Assembly: GCF_002292295.1 (NCBI RefSeq)
Contig: NZ_DBBS01000014.1
Coordinates: 31,046-95,045 of the forward strand
DNA from: Sphingomonas sp. UBA978
Lineage (GTDB): Bacteria > Pseudomonadota > Alphaproteobacteria > Sphingomonadales > Sphingomonadaceae
Direction of reading: 5' to 3'
Length of the DNA stretch: 64,000 nt
The notes beneath the pieces are model-generated. The model was not told the origin of the DNA, made no database searches, and saw only the letters and a list, made by a program, of their open reading frames with translations. The position numbers and the translations under genes are program-made. This document shows, one piece after another, positions 28,656-37,439 of this stretch (position 1 is its first letter; each line of letters begins with the position of its first letter).

Positions 28656-29947
28656 CGATCGGGGCCTATCGCGGCGAGATCCTCTCGGTCGGGCACGACC
28701 CGCGCGACGATGCCGACGCCGTCCGGTACGAGGCGGACGGCGTGCTGGTCGTCGAGGACGGCATCGTCGTCGCGCGCGGACGGTTCGCGGCCATGGCCGA
28801 CCGGCTGGGCGGCGTGCCGGTCGAGCGGCTGGCCGGACTGATCGTCCCCGGCTTCGTCGACGCGCACGTCCATTATCCGCAGATGGACCGGATCGCCTCG
28901 CACGGCGAACAGTTGCTCGACTGGCTCGACCGCCACATCTTTCCGGCCGAACAGGCCTTTGCCGACCGCGCGCATGCCGATGCCGTGGCCGCGGCGTTTC
29001 TGGCCGAACTGCTGCGCCACGGGACCACCAGCGCGCTGGTGTTCGCGACCGTCCACGCAACGTCGGTCGACGCGCTGTTCGAGGCGGCGCTGGCGCGGCG
29101 GATGCGGATCGTGTCGGGCAAGGTGATGATGGACCGCGGGCCGCCGGGGCTGGCCGACACGGCGGCGTCGGGGCGGGCGGAGACGGAGGCGCTGATCGCG
29201 CAGTGGCGCGGGCGCGGGCGGCTGGGCTATGCGGTGACGCCGCGGTTCGCGCTGACCTCGTCCGACGACCAGCTCGCGAGCGCGGGGGCGGTGCTCGCCG
29301 CGCATCCCGACGTGCTGCTTCACACCCACCTCGCCGAGAACCTCCGCGAATGCGCCGCAGTGGCCGCGCGCTTTCCGGACGCGGCGGACTATCTGGACGT
29401 CTACGACCGGTTCGGGCTGGTCGGCGCGCGATCGGTGTTCGCGCACGGCGTGCATCTGTCCGACCGCGCCTGCGCCCGGCTGGCGGATAGCGATGCGGGC
29501 GTGGCGATCTGCCCGACCTCCAACCTGTTCCTGGGATCGGGCGTCTTCGACTTCGGGCAGGCCGATGCGCACCGGATGCGGATCGGGCTGGGTACAGACG
29601 TGGGGGCGGGGACGTCCTTCTCGATGCTGCACACCGCTGGCGTCGCCTATCAGGCCGCATTGGCGCGGGGCGCGCCGCTCGACCCGTTCCGCGCGCTCCA
29701 TCTGGCGACCGCGGGCAGTGCGGCGCTGTTGCGGATCGCCAACCGGGTAGGGGCGCTGGCCCCGGGGCAGGAGGCGGATTTCGTCGTGCTGGACGACCAA
29801 GCGACGCCGTTGCTGGCGCGGCGGACGGCGGGCGCGACGCTGGCGGAGCGGTTGTTCGCGTTGCAGATATTGGGGGACGATCGTGCGATCCGGCAGACCT
29901 ATGTCATGGGGCAATGCGCATGGGACCGCGATGCGGCGGCGCGCTGA
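28652..29947 (+). CDS. guaD: Guanine deaminase
   Basis: A 431-residue amidohydrolase that converts guanine to xanthine. The guanine deaminase patterns are 'LAGLIVPGFVDAHVHYPQMDRIASHGEQLLDWLDRHIFPAE', 'YAVTPRFALTSSDDQL', 'LHTHLAEN', 'FAHGVHLSD' and 'GLGTDVGAGTSFSML', which hold the zinc-binding residues. Its product feeds XdhAB directly. The ATG overlaps the xdhC stop. Confidence 0.93.
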   Translation: MTIGAYRGEILSVGHDPRDDADAVRYEADGVLVVEDGIVVARGRFAAMADRLGGVPVERLAGLIVPGFVDAHVHYPQMDRIASHGEQLLDWLDRHIFPAEQAFADRAHADAVAAAFLAELLRHGTTSALVFATVHATSVDALFEAALARRMRIVSGKVMMDRGPPGLADTAASGRAETEALIAQWRGRGRLGYAVTPRFALTSSDDQLASAGAVLAAHPDVLLHTHLAENLRECAAVAARFPDAADYLDVYDRFGLVGARSVFAHGVHLSDRACARLADSDAGVAICPTSNLFLGSGVFDFGQADAHRMRIGLGTDVGAGTSFSMLHTAGVAYQAALARGAPLDPFRALHLATAGSAALLRIANRVGALAPGQEADFVVLDDQATPLLARRTAGATLAERLFALQILGDDRAIRQTYVMGQCAWDRDAAAR

Positions 29948-29948
29948 G

Positions 29949-31094
29949 ATGCGGGGCGTCGTCGGCCTGCTGTTCGCGTGGCTGCTGCTGGTCGCGGGGA
30001 CGGCGCAGGCGCAGGACGCGCGGCGCAAGGTCATCATCGACGACGAGGGCTTTGCCCTGATGCACCTGATGCTGCTCGAATCGCCCGATGTCGAGGTGCT
30101 GGGCATCACCACCGTGTCGGGCAACGTCTGGGCCAACCGCGCGACCGCGCTGGCGTTGCGCGGCGTGGAGGCGGCGGGCCGCACCGACGTGCCGGTGGTG
30201 CAGGGCGCGACCTGGCCGCTGCTCAACTCCGAACTGCTGACCGACCGGTGGGAATCGCTGTACGGCAGGCTGACGTGGAAGGGCGCGTGGATGAAACGCT
30301 GGGTCGAACCGACGCAGCAGAGCACGCCCGACTATCACGGCCCCGACGATCCGGTCGTCCTGCCCTGGGGCAATCCGGTGACCAAGCCGTCGCCGGAGAT
30401 CGCCGCCGCCTTCCTGATCCGCATGGTCCGCCGTTATCCGGGGCAGGTGACGATCCTCGCCGCGGGGCCGCTGACCAATCTCGCGCTCGCGCAGCGGCTC
30501 GACCCGCAATTCGCCGCGCTGGCCGGCGAGCTGGTCTATATGGGCGGCAGCCTCAATCCCCGGCAGGTGCTGGGCGACCGATCGGCGCGCGACTTCGCGC
30601 GGGAGTTCGTCAACTCGCCGCGGCGCGAGTTCAACGCGCGGTTCGATCCCGAGGCGGCGAGCATCGTGTCGCGCAGCCCGTGGCGCAAGATCACGATGGT
30701 CCCGGTCGATCCGTCGACCGCGACGCAGCTCGGCCGCGGCCTGCTGACCCGGCTGGCCGCGGTCGCGACGCCGGGCGTGGCGCGGCTGATCGACCGGATG
30801 GAGCCCGGATTTCCGCTGTGGGACGAGATCGCGGCCGCGGTCTGGCTGGACCCGACGATCGTCACCGATCGCGCGACGCTGTACGTCGATTACGATACGC
30901 AGTTCGGGCCGGGCTATGGCGACACGCTGTCGTGGCGTGCCGGCTATCAGCCGGGTCTGGGCGAACGGCCGGCGGAGGTGGTCCGGGCGATCGACCCCGA
31001 ACGGCTGGAGGCGCTGATGGTGCGGGCGGTGGGGCGCCGCGCGTCGGTCACCCGTCCAGATCGAGCGCCGGTTCGATCGACGCCGGGTAACTGA
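29949..31094 (+). CDS. Exported nucleoside hydrolase-family protein with altered metal motif
   Basis: A 381-residue protein with a signal peptide (MRGVVGLLFAWLLLVAGTAQA), so it acts in the periplasm. The nucleoside hydrolase core is clear: 'VTILAAGPLTNLALA', 'LVYMGGSL', 'EFNARFDPEAASIV' and 'PLWDEIAAAVWLDPTIV'. The N-terminal calcium-binding signature DxDPGxDD is not intact; the equivalent stretch reads IIDDEGFALMHL. It probably cleaves purine nucleosides to base and ribose, completing an exported adenosine-to-hypoxanthine route. Activity with the altered site needs testing. Its last 47 bases overlap the 3' end of the convergent LysR gene. Confidence 0.82.
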   Translation: MRGVVGLLFAWLLLVAGTAQAQDARRKVIIDDEGFALMHLMLLESPDVEVLGITTVSGNVWANRATALALRGVEAAGRTDVPVVQGATWPLLNSELLTDRWESLYGRLTWKGAWMKRWVEPTQQSTPDYHGPDDPVVLPWGNPVTKPSPEIAAAFLIRMVRRYPGQVTILAAGPLTNLALAQRLDPQFAALAGELVYMGGSLNPRQVLGDRSARDFAREFVNSPRREFNARFDPEAASIVSRSPWRKITMVPVDPSTATQLGRGLLTRLAAVATPGVARLIDRMEPGFPLWDEIAAAVWLDPTIVTDRATLYVDYDTQFGPGYGDTLSWRAGYQPGLGERPAEVVRAIDPERLEALMVRAVGRRASVTRPDRAPVRSTPGN

Positions 31095-31989
31095 GCTGCG
31101 CGAAGCCGTTCTCGATCTCGCGCAGCACGATCCCCGCGGCATAGGACGGCGTCCGCGCCGAGGCGGTACACAGGGCCAGCGTCATCGGCCGCAACACCGA
31201 ATCGGAGATGCGCGTGAACGACAGCAGCCCGCGCTTCACCTCGGTGATGACGTCTAGCGAGGTCAGGATGCCGATGCCGACCCCCTGCATCACCAGCGAC
31301 GTAATCATCTGGATATTGTCCGACGTCACCGTCCGGTCCAGCGTCGCGCCGGTCACCCCTTCCAGCACCGCGATCTGTTGGCACACCGCCAGCGGTTCGG
31401 CGGGGACGATCAGCGCGGAACCGACCGACGCGGAAAAGCGCGCCTTCTTCTGCTGGCCGAAGGGGTGGCCGGCGGGGGTCAGGAAGCCGAGCACGACGTC
31501 GACGAAGGCGCGGACGTTGATGTCGCGATAGGATTGCGGACCGAAGAAGATGCCGAAATCCACCTCGCCGCTGGCGATCGCCACGCGCACCGCATCGTTG
31601 TTCAGCACGCGGATGCCGATCGTGATCCCCGGATGGCGGCTCTGGATCGTGCGGATCGTCTCCGGGATATAGCCCTTGGCGAGCGCGTCGATGATCGCGA
31701 TGTCGACATGGCCGCGCTTCAGCCCGCGCAGATCCTCGATCTGGGCGCGGACCGAGGCCATGTTCTTCTGCCAGCCCGCCCCCGCCGCCATCATGATCTC
31801 GCCCGCCGCGGTCAGCCGCAATCCGGTGGGCAGGCGTTCGAACAGCGCCACGCCGATATCGGCCTCGACGTTCAGGATCTGGCGATCGATCGCGGAGGCG
31901 GAGACGTTCAGCTCGTCCGCCGCCTTGCGGATCGAGCCGAGCCGGCCGACCGCCATGAAATAGCGCAGGAAGCGGGAAAATGCAGGCAT
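31048..31989 (-). CDS. LysR-type transcriptional regulator
   Basis: A 313-residue regulator. The N-terminal helix-turn-helix is 'FMAVGRLGSIRKAADELNVSASAIDRQILNVEADIGVALFERL', followed by a PBP2-like effector domain ('GHVDIAIIDALAKGYIPE', 'GVGIGILTSLDVI'). It lies between the two blocks of purine genes and is the only regulator in the island, so purine control is inferred. A purine metabolite is the natural effector guess. The motif at 32008-32040 sits about 20 bases before its start and may serve autoregulation. Its 3' end overlaps the nucleoside hydrolase gene on the other strand. Confidence 0.9.
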   Translation of the reverse strand: MPAFSRFLRYFMAVGRLGSIRKAADELNVSASAIDRQILNVEADIGVALFERLPTGLRLTAAGEIMMAAGAGWQKNMASVRAQIEDLRGLKRGHVDIAIIDALAKGYIPETIRTIQSRHPGITIGIRVLNNDAVRVAIASGEVDFGIFFGPQSYRDINVRAFVDVVLGFLTPAGHPFGQQKKARFSASVGSALIVPAEPLAVCQQIAVLEGVTGATLDRTVTSDNIQMITSLVMQGVGIGILTSLDVITEVKRGLLSFTRISDSVLRPMTLALCTASARTPSYAAGIVLREIENGFAQLSYPASIEPALDLDG

Positions 31990-32007
31990 GGACCCTCCCT
32001 AATTTTC

Positions 32008-32040
32008 GCAACGGCGTGTCGGAATCATTGCGTTTGATTG
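32008..32040 (+). promoter_or_regulatory. Putative regulator site before LysR (copy B)
   Basis: GCAACG-N4-GTCG-N-A-N-TCATTGCGTT-N-GAT-N-G, the same spacing as copy A at 13527. It lies 19 bases upstream of the LysR start (minus strand) and about 360 bases upstream of the TonB receptor. Autoregulation with control of the divergent operon would be typical for a LysR-type protein. Confidence 0.5.
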
Positions 32041-32068
32041 CATCACGTCGGGTGCTTAGTCCACACAA

Positions 32069-32089
32069 TATCACCCGGGGGGAGTGATA
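32069..32089. repeat. Inverted repeat in the LysR/receptor gap
   Basis: TATCAC (32069-32074) and GTGATA (32084-32089) are exact inverse complements separated by a 9-base G-rich spacer. This could be a second operator or a chance repeat. No other copy was noticed in the window. Confidence 0.25.
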
Positions 32090-32398
32090 GTGCGCGGGTT
32101 CGCGACAATGAAGAACCGCGTTGCCGGCCGGCAGAAGCCGAAGAGACGATGGAACGGACGGACCTTAACCGGTTATCGGCCGATCCTATACCTGCGTGTT
32201 CAAATATAGCCGTAAAATCAGCGCAATGCCTGGCATGCCGTGACATTGCAAAGACTGATTCGGCGGGTCGTTTCCGGGTGGTTCTGCTTAGATTCTCGCA
32301 TGAACAACATTCACATATCGCGACGCGGCATGCCCGATGCGCCCGGTCCACGGGATCGACGGCGGGCTGCGCGAAGCGACACAAGGGGGCAAGGGACG

Positions 32399-34891
32399 AT
32401 GGCACGGAATAACCTCGCAGGGCTGGCGACGACACGACGGGCGGGGCTGCACCGGCCGATCGCCGGGATCGCGGCGGCGCTGCTGTGCTGTACCGCGATG
32501 ACCGGCACCGCCTGGGCCCAGACGACCGCGGCGACGACGACCGCGGCAGCCGCAACCGCGGCGGAGGAACCGCAGGATCAGGACATCGTCGTCACCGGCA
32601 CGCTGGACGCGCTGCCGAACAAGGATGTCGGATCGGTCTTCGGCTTCGCCAAGACGCTGGTCGAGACCCCGCGCTCCGCCTCGACGATCAGCAGCGAGCA
32701 GATCGAGCGGTTCGGCGTCACCGACATCTACGACCTCGTCGCGCAGGCGCCCGGCACCTTCACCAACTCCTTCTTCGGCGTCGGCGGCGCGCTCGACATC
32801 CGCGGCACGCCGGGCGAGGTCTATTTCCGCGGCGTCCGGCGCTTGGACAATCCGGGCAACTACCCGACCCCGATCGGCGCGTCGGACCGGATCGACATCG
32901 TCCGCGGCCCGTCCTCGCCGATCTACGGCCCGTCGAAGACCGGCGGCTATATGAACTTCGTGCCGAAATCGGCGCGGGTGTCGGGCGGTGCCCTGCTCGA
33001 CCATGCCGAAGGCGAGGTCAGCTACACCGGCGGCAGCTGGGACTATAACGTGCTGAAGGCGCAGCTGCGCGGCCCGCTGCGCGTCGGCGGCACCGAATTC
33101 GGCTATAGCCTCTATGCCGAGGTCGAGGATTCCGGCAGCTATTACCGCAACATGTCGACCCGCAACGTCGTCCTGCAGGGCGCGTTCGACAATCAGATCA
33201 CCGAGCGGCTGCGCGTCGAGTTCGGCGGCATGTACCAGAAATACGACGGCCAGCAGAACGGTGGCTGGAACCGCCTGACCCAGGATCTGGTCGACAACGG
33301 CACCTATATCACCGGCAGCGCCAAGCCGCTCGACACCAATGGCGACGGCCAGCTGGCGCCGGCCGAATTCCTCGCGGCGGGCAATTTCAACCCGTTCGGG
33401 ACCTTCGGCTGTGGTGGCGGCAGCGTGCTGGCGTCGTCGTTCACCGACGCCTGCCTCAATTCGACCTATCCCTATCTGGCGTTGCAGAACACCGGCACCA
33501 CGAAGCTGAGCCGCAAGAACGTGCTGACCGGCACCAACGATTTCCTGCGCAACAAGGCCTATACCGGCTATTTCGACATCATCTACGATGGCGGCAACGA
33601 TCTGGAGATCAAGAACCAGCTCTTCTACGACGGCATCGATAACAAAAATAATAATAGCTACGGTTTTTCGCAATTCCACAATTCCTATGTCATCGAAGAC
33701 AAGGTCGTGGTATCGAAGACGTTCAAGAACCAGGTCGGCAATTTCTCGGTCCAGCTGTCGCCGTCGATCCGCTATACCGATTTCAAGCATGGCGACGATT
33801 TCAACTTCGAATATTTCCACCGGGTCGACCTGACCGTCGGCTATACGCCGCTGTCCGACCGCCTGCTGTCGACCGAAAGCGACAGCAATTATTCGAACTA
33901 TCTGAAGGGCCATTACACCGATTACGGCTTTGCCGCGCTGACCGACCTCGACTTCGCGTTCGGCCTCGATGTGATCCTGGGCGTCCGCTACGATACGGTC
34001 GACGTGACGTCGACCAACGTGCTCGGCAAGCTGCGCGTCACCAATAACGTCGTGCCGACCGGATCGGGGTCGAAGGGCGGATGGTCGTACAATGGCAGCG
34101 TCTCGTACAAGCTGCCGTTCGGCATCATCCCCTATGCGACGATCGCGCGGCAGACGACGGTGATCGCGGGGCAGGGGTCGGAGATCGACGCCGCGACCGC
34201 GAATGGCGGCCTGTTCCTGACCGCGTCGAAGCTGTACGAGGGCGGCGTCAAGGGCAGCTGGCTCGGCGGCCGGCTGTACGGCGCGCTGTCGGTCTACCAG
34301 CAGGAGCGGACCGACCGGAACATCCAGTCCTCGACCGTCAACCAGTCGGTGCAGACCAAGGGCGTCGAGGCGGAAATGCGCTGGTCGGTGGACAAGCATC
34401 TGCTCATCACCAGCGCCTATACCCGTGCCAAGGTCTACAACCTGACCTTCCTCGATGCGGGATCGACGTTCAGCTTTTTCGGGATCGAGGATCTGGTGAA
34501 CGTGGTCAACCCGACGCTGACGCTGGGTGGCCAGGTCGGCGGGCTGGTGCCGATCCCCGACCGCGAGGCGTCGCGGCGACAGGGCATCCCGACCAACCTC
34601 TATTCGGCGACCGCGACCTATGCGTTCGACAACGGCATCGCGCTGAGCGGCAGCGTCGTCCACGTCGACTCGGTATTCTCGGGCCAGTCGCGGGTCGTGA
34701 AGCTGCCCGCGTACACGCTGTTCGACCTTGGCGCCTCGTATGGGACGGGCGACTGGCTGTTCCGCCTGACCGTCAAGAATGCGACCAACGAGAAGTATTT
34801 CCGCGCGAACTTCACCGAGCTGTTCGGCAGCACGATCGTCCTGCCGGAACGGCCGCGCAGCTTCCAGGGGTCGGTCGTCTACAAGTTCTGA
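32399..34891 (+). CDS. TonB-dependent receptor of the purine island
   Basis: An 830-residue outer-membrane receptor. The start ATG 32399 follows AAGGGAC. An extended N-region precedes the signal peptide (about 22-45, 'IAGIAAALLCCTAMTGTAWA'). 'QDIVVTGTLDAL' gives a TonB box. The plug region has 'VETPRSASTISSEQIERFGVTDIYDLVAQAPGTFT' and 'RIDIVRGPSSPIYGPSKTGGYMNF'. The barrel ends SVVYKF. It is followed at 18 bases by the NUP gene and then by 8-oxoguanine deaminase and a permease, so it probably takes up purine nucleosides or related compounds. The ligand is inferred only from neighbours. Confidence 0.9.
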   Translation: MARNNLAGLATTRRAGLHRPIAGIAAALLCCTAMTGTAWAQTTAATTTAAAATAAEEPQDQDIVVTGTLDALPNKDVGSVFGFAKTLVETPRSASTISSEQIERFGVTDIYDLVAQAPGTFTNSFFGVGGALDIRGTPGEVYFRGVRRLDNPGNYPTPIGASDRIDIVRGPSSPIYGPSKTGGYMNFVPKSARVSGGALLDHAEGEVSYTGGSWDYNVLKAQLRGPLRVGGTEFGYSLYAEVEDSGSYYRNMSTRNVVLQGAFDNQITERLRVEFGGMYQKYDGQQNGGWNRLTQDLVDNGTYITGSAKPLDTNGDGQLAPAEFLAAGNFNPFGTFGCGGGSVLASSFTDACLNSTYPYLALQNTGTTKLSRKNVLTGTNDFLRNKAYTGYFDIIYDGGNDLEIKNQLFYDGIDNKNNNSYGFSQFHNSYVIEDKVVVSKTFKNQVGNFSVQLSPSIRYTDFKHGDDFNFEYFHRVDLTVGYTPLSDRLLSTESDSNYSNYLKGHYTDYGFAALTDLDFAFGLDVILGVRYDTVDVTSTNVLGKLRVTNNVVPTGSGSKGGWSYNGSVSYKLPFGIIPYATIARQTTVIAGQGSEIDAATANGGLFLTASKLYEGGVKGSWLGGRLYGALSVYQQERTDRNIQSSTVNQSVQTKGVEAEMRWSVDKHLLITSAYTRAKVYNLTFLDAGSTFSFFGIEDLVNVVNPTLTLGGQVGGLVPIPDREASRRQGIPTNLYSATATYAFDNGIALSGSVVHVDSVFSGQSRVVKLPAYTLFDLGASYGTGDWLFRLTVKNATNEKYFRANFTELFGSTIVLPERPRSFQGSVVYKF

Positions 34892-34909
34892 CGCACAGGT
34901 GATAACGAG

Positions 34910-35998
34910 ATGATGCGTATCCTGACCGCCGGCCTGATGCTGGTTCTTGCGACGATCGCCGCGCCCGCCGGCGCGAAAGGTGCGGCGGCGGCGTGCGTGC
35001 CGGGCGGGGCATGCGCACGGCCCTTGCCGGTGCGCGTGGTGATCGTGACGATGTTCGAGATCGGCAAGGACGAGGGCGACGTGGCCGGCGAGTTCCAGCT
35101 GTGGAAGACGCGCGCCGGCCTGACCACGCGCATCCCCTTCCCGCAATCGCACCACGACCTGTTCTACAATCCGAAGACGCAGGTGATGGGCGTCGTCACC
35201 GGGGTGGGGACCGCCAAGTCGGCGACCGCGACGATGGCGCTGGGGCTCGACCAGCGGTTCGACCTGCGCCGCGCCTATTGGCTGGTCGCCGGGATCGCCG
35301 GGATCGACCCGGAGGATGCCTCGATCGGGTCGGCGGCCTGGTCGCGCTATCTGGTCGACGGCGATCTGGCGCATGAGATCGACGCGCGCGAGATTCCGGC
35401 GGACTGGCAGTCGGGCTATTTCGCCCGCGGTCGCAACGGCCCCAACGATCCGCGTCCGGCGCCGCCGTCGCAGGGCGAGATGTTCGAACTGAACGGCGCG
35501 TTGCGCGACTGGGCCTATGGCCTGACCCGCAACATCGCGCTGCCCGACGACCCGACGATCCGCGCCGAGCGCGCGCGCTACACCGACCACCCGATGGCGC
35601 AGCGCGCGCCGTTCGTGCTGAAGGGCGACCATGTCGCGGCGATGACCTTCTGGCGCGGCGCGAAGATGAACGGCTGGGCGAACGACTGGGTGCGCTACTG
35701 GACGGGCGGCAAGGGCGAATTCGTCACCTCGGCGATGGAGGAGACGGGGACGTATCAGGCGATCACCTATCTCGACCGGATCGGGCGGGTCGACAAGGAC
35801 CGGGTGATGGTGCTGCGCGCCGGCAGCAATTTCACCATGCCGCCGCCGGGGGTGACCGCCGCCGCCAATCTGCTGCGCGAGAACGAGGGCTATTCGGGCC
35901 TCAATGCGGCGGTGGAGAGCCTGTACGCGGTCGGATCGCGCGTCGTCGACGAACTGACCGGCCATTGGGACCGCTACGCGACGACGATCCCGCGATGA
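34910..35998 (+). CDS. Exported NUP-family (purine nucleoside permease) protein
   Basis: A 362-residue protein of the NUP family ('VVIVTMFEIGKDEGDVAGEFQLWKTR', 'GVVTGVGTAKSATATMALGLDQRFDLRRAYWLVAGIAGIDPEDASIGSAAW'). It has a signal peptide (about 1-23) and no further hydrophobic segment long enough to cross a membrane. The 'permease' name of the family is therefore hard to reconcile with this sequence. 'GVGTAKSA' and 'AGIAGIDP' resemble the base-binding loops of nucleoside phosphorylases. A periplasmic nucleoside-binding or nucleoside-cleaving role is more likely. It sits between the receptor and 8-oxoguanine deaminase. Start 34910 or 34913. Confidence 0.8.
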   Translation: MMRILTAGLMLVLATIAAPAGAKGAAAACVPGGACARPLPVRVVIVTMFEIGKDEGDVAGEFQLWKTRAGLTTRIPFPQSHHDLFYNPKTQVMGVVTGVGTAKSATATMALGLDQRFDLRRAYWLVAGIAGIDPEDASIGSAAWSRYLVDGDLAHEIDAREIPADWQSGYFARGRNGPNDPRPAPPSQGEMFELNGALRDWAYGLTRNIALPDDPTIRAERARYTDHPMAQRAPFVLKGDHVAAMTFWRGAKMNGWANDWVRYWTGGKGEFVTSAMEETGTYQAITYLDRIGRVDKDRVMVLRAGSNFTMPPPGVTAAANLLRENEGYSGLNAAVESLYAVGSRVVDELTGHWDRYATTIPR

Positions 35999-36045
35999 CC
36001 CCGTCGCGTCGATGACCCCCCGTCGCTCATGAGCCGCCGCCGACC

Positions 36046-37413
36046 ATGAACCGGGGCCTGATCCTCGTCCGGCATGCGGACCGGGTCGTGTGCATGGACG
36101 ACGCCCGGCGGGAGATCGCGGACGGGGCGGTCGCGTTCCGCAATGGCGCGGTCGTCGCGGTCGGCACCAGTGCCGAACTCGCGATGCTGGCGGACGGGGC
36201 GGGCGAGATCGTCGAGGCGCACGGCTGCGTCGTCACGCCGGGGCTGGTCAACACCCACCACCATCTGTTCCAGTCGCTGACCCGCGCGCTGCCCGGCGCG
36301 ATCAACGCGTCCCTGTTCGACTGGCTCAAACGCCTCTACCCGATCTGGGGCCGGTACCGGCCGGAGGACGTGTTCGCCGCGACCCAGCTGGGGCTGGCGG
36401 AGCTGGCGCTGGCCGGCTGCACGCTGAGTTCGGATCACCTCTATCTGTTTCCCGATGGCGTGACGCTGGACGATTCGATCGCCGCGGCGCAGGCGGTCGG
36501 GCTGCGCTTTCACCCGACGCGCGGCGCGATGAGCGTGGGGGAGAGCCTGGGCGGCCTGCCCCCCGACGCGCTGGTCGAGGACGAGCGCGCGATCCTCAAC
36601 GATACGATCCGCGTCATCGACACCTATCACGACCCCCGCGACGGCGCGATGCTGCGCGTCGGCGTGGCGCCCTGTTCGCCCTTCTCGGTCAGCCAGGGGC
36701 TGATGCGCGACGCCGCGGCGCTGGCGCGCGACAAGGGGGTGATGCTGCACACGCATCTGGCCGAGGATGCCGACGACGTCGCCTTTTCGCTGGCGCGGTT
36801 CGGCTGCCGTCCCGGCGACTATGCCGAGCAGCTCGGCTGGCTGGGCGAGGACGTGTGGCATGCGCATTGCGTCCGGCTCGACGCGCGCGAGATCGACCTG
36901 TTCGCGCGCACCGGCACCGGGGTGGCGCATTGTCCGGGATCGAACTGCCGGCTGGGATCGGGGATCGCGCCGCTGCGCGCGATGGTCGATCGCGGCGTGC
37001 GCGTCGGGCTGGGGGTGGACGGGTCGGCGTCGAACGACGGCGCCAGCGTGCTGACCGAGGCGCGGCAGGCGATGCTGCTGCAGCGCGCGACCGGCGGACC
37101 GGCGGCGTTCGATCCGCGCGAGGCGCTGTTCATGGCGACGCACGGCGGCGCGGCGGTGCTGGGGCGGCCCGATTGCGGGATGCTGGCGCCCGGCAGCCGC
37201 GCCGATATCGCGATCTGGGACATGACCGGCATTACCGCGACCGGCGCGTGGGACAGGGTCGCGGCGCTGGTCCTCTGCCCGCCGGCCGGCGCGCGCGACG
37301 TGTTCGTCGACGGCCGCGCGGTGGTGCGCGACGGCGAACTGGTGCGGGTCGCGCGGCGGGATGTGCTGCGCGCCGCCGACGCGTCGCTGGCGCGGCTGAT
37401 GGCGCTGGCGTGA
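36046..37413 (+). CDS. 8-oxoguanine deaminase
   Basis: A 455-residue cytoplasmic amidohydrolase of the 8-oxoguanine deaminase/AtzA-TrzN group. Zinc and catalytic residues are in 'VVTPGLVNTHHHLFQSLTRALP', 'MLHTHLAED', 'WHAHCVRLD' and 'GLGVDGSASNDGASVLTEARQAMLL'. 'LDWLKRLYPIW' and 'ELALAGCTLSSDHLYLFP' are typical of 8-oxoguanine deaminase. The product would be urate, entering the pathway below xanthine. The gene lies 47 bases after the NUP gene. Confidence 0.87.
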   Translation: MNRGLILVRHADRVVCMDDARREIADGAVAFRNGAVVAVGTSAELAMLADGAGEIVEAHGCVVTPGLVNTHHHLFQSLTRALPGAINASLFDWLKRLYPIWGRYRPEDVFAATQLGLAELALAGCTLSSDHLYLFPDGVTLDDSIAAAQAVGLRFHPTRGAMSVGESLGGLPPDALVEDERAILNDTIRVIDTYHDPRDGAMLRVGVAPCSPFSVSQGLMRDAAALARDKGVMLHTHLAEDADDVAFSLARFGCRPGDYAEQLGWLGEDVWHAHCVRLDAREIDLFARTGTGVAHCPGSNCRLGSGIAPLRAMVDRGVRVGLGVDGSASNDGASVLTEARQAMLLQRATGGPAAFDPREALFMATHGGAAVLGRPDCGMLAPGSRADIAIWDMTGITATGAWDRVAALVLCPPAGARDVFVDGRAVVRDGELVRVARRDVLRAADASLARLMALA

Positions 37414-37439
37414 CGATGCGAAGCCACGAAGGAGACGGG

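Larger units (their letters stand above)
31990..32398. promoter_or_regulatory. Divergent control region between LysR and the purine TonB receptor
   Basis: About 410 bases without a supported gene. It holds regulator motif copy B (32008-32040) and inverted repeat TATCAC-N9-GTGATA (32069-32089). A further GCAATG-N15-CATTGC inverted repeat lies at 32223-32249, reusing the CATTGC half of the motif. The AT-richer character around 32200-32320 suits a promoter for the receptor gene, but -35/-10 boxes could not be assigned. Confidence 0.4.

Noticed and set aside
32038..32412. Plus-strand 124-codon frame in the LysR/receptor gap
   Set aside because: No ribosome site, biased composition, and it overlaps the putative regulatory sites and the start of the receptor gene.
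32288..35965. A 1225-codon open frame on the minus strand opposite the TonB receptor and NUP genes
   Set aside because: It is a codon-bias shadow: the plus-strand proteins have clear family motifs, a TonB box and signal peptides, while the minus translation is an Arg/Ala/Asp-rich sequence without any recognisable domain.
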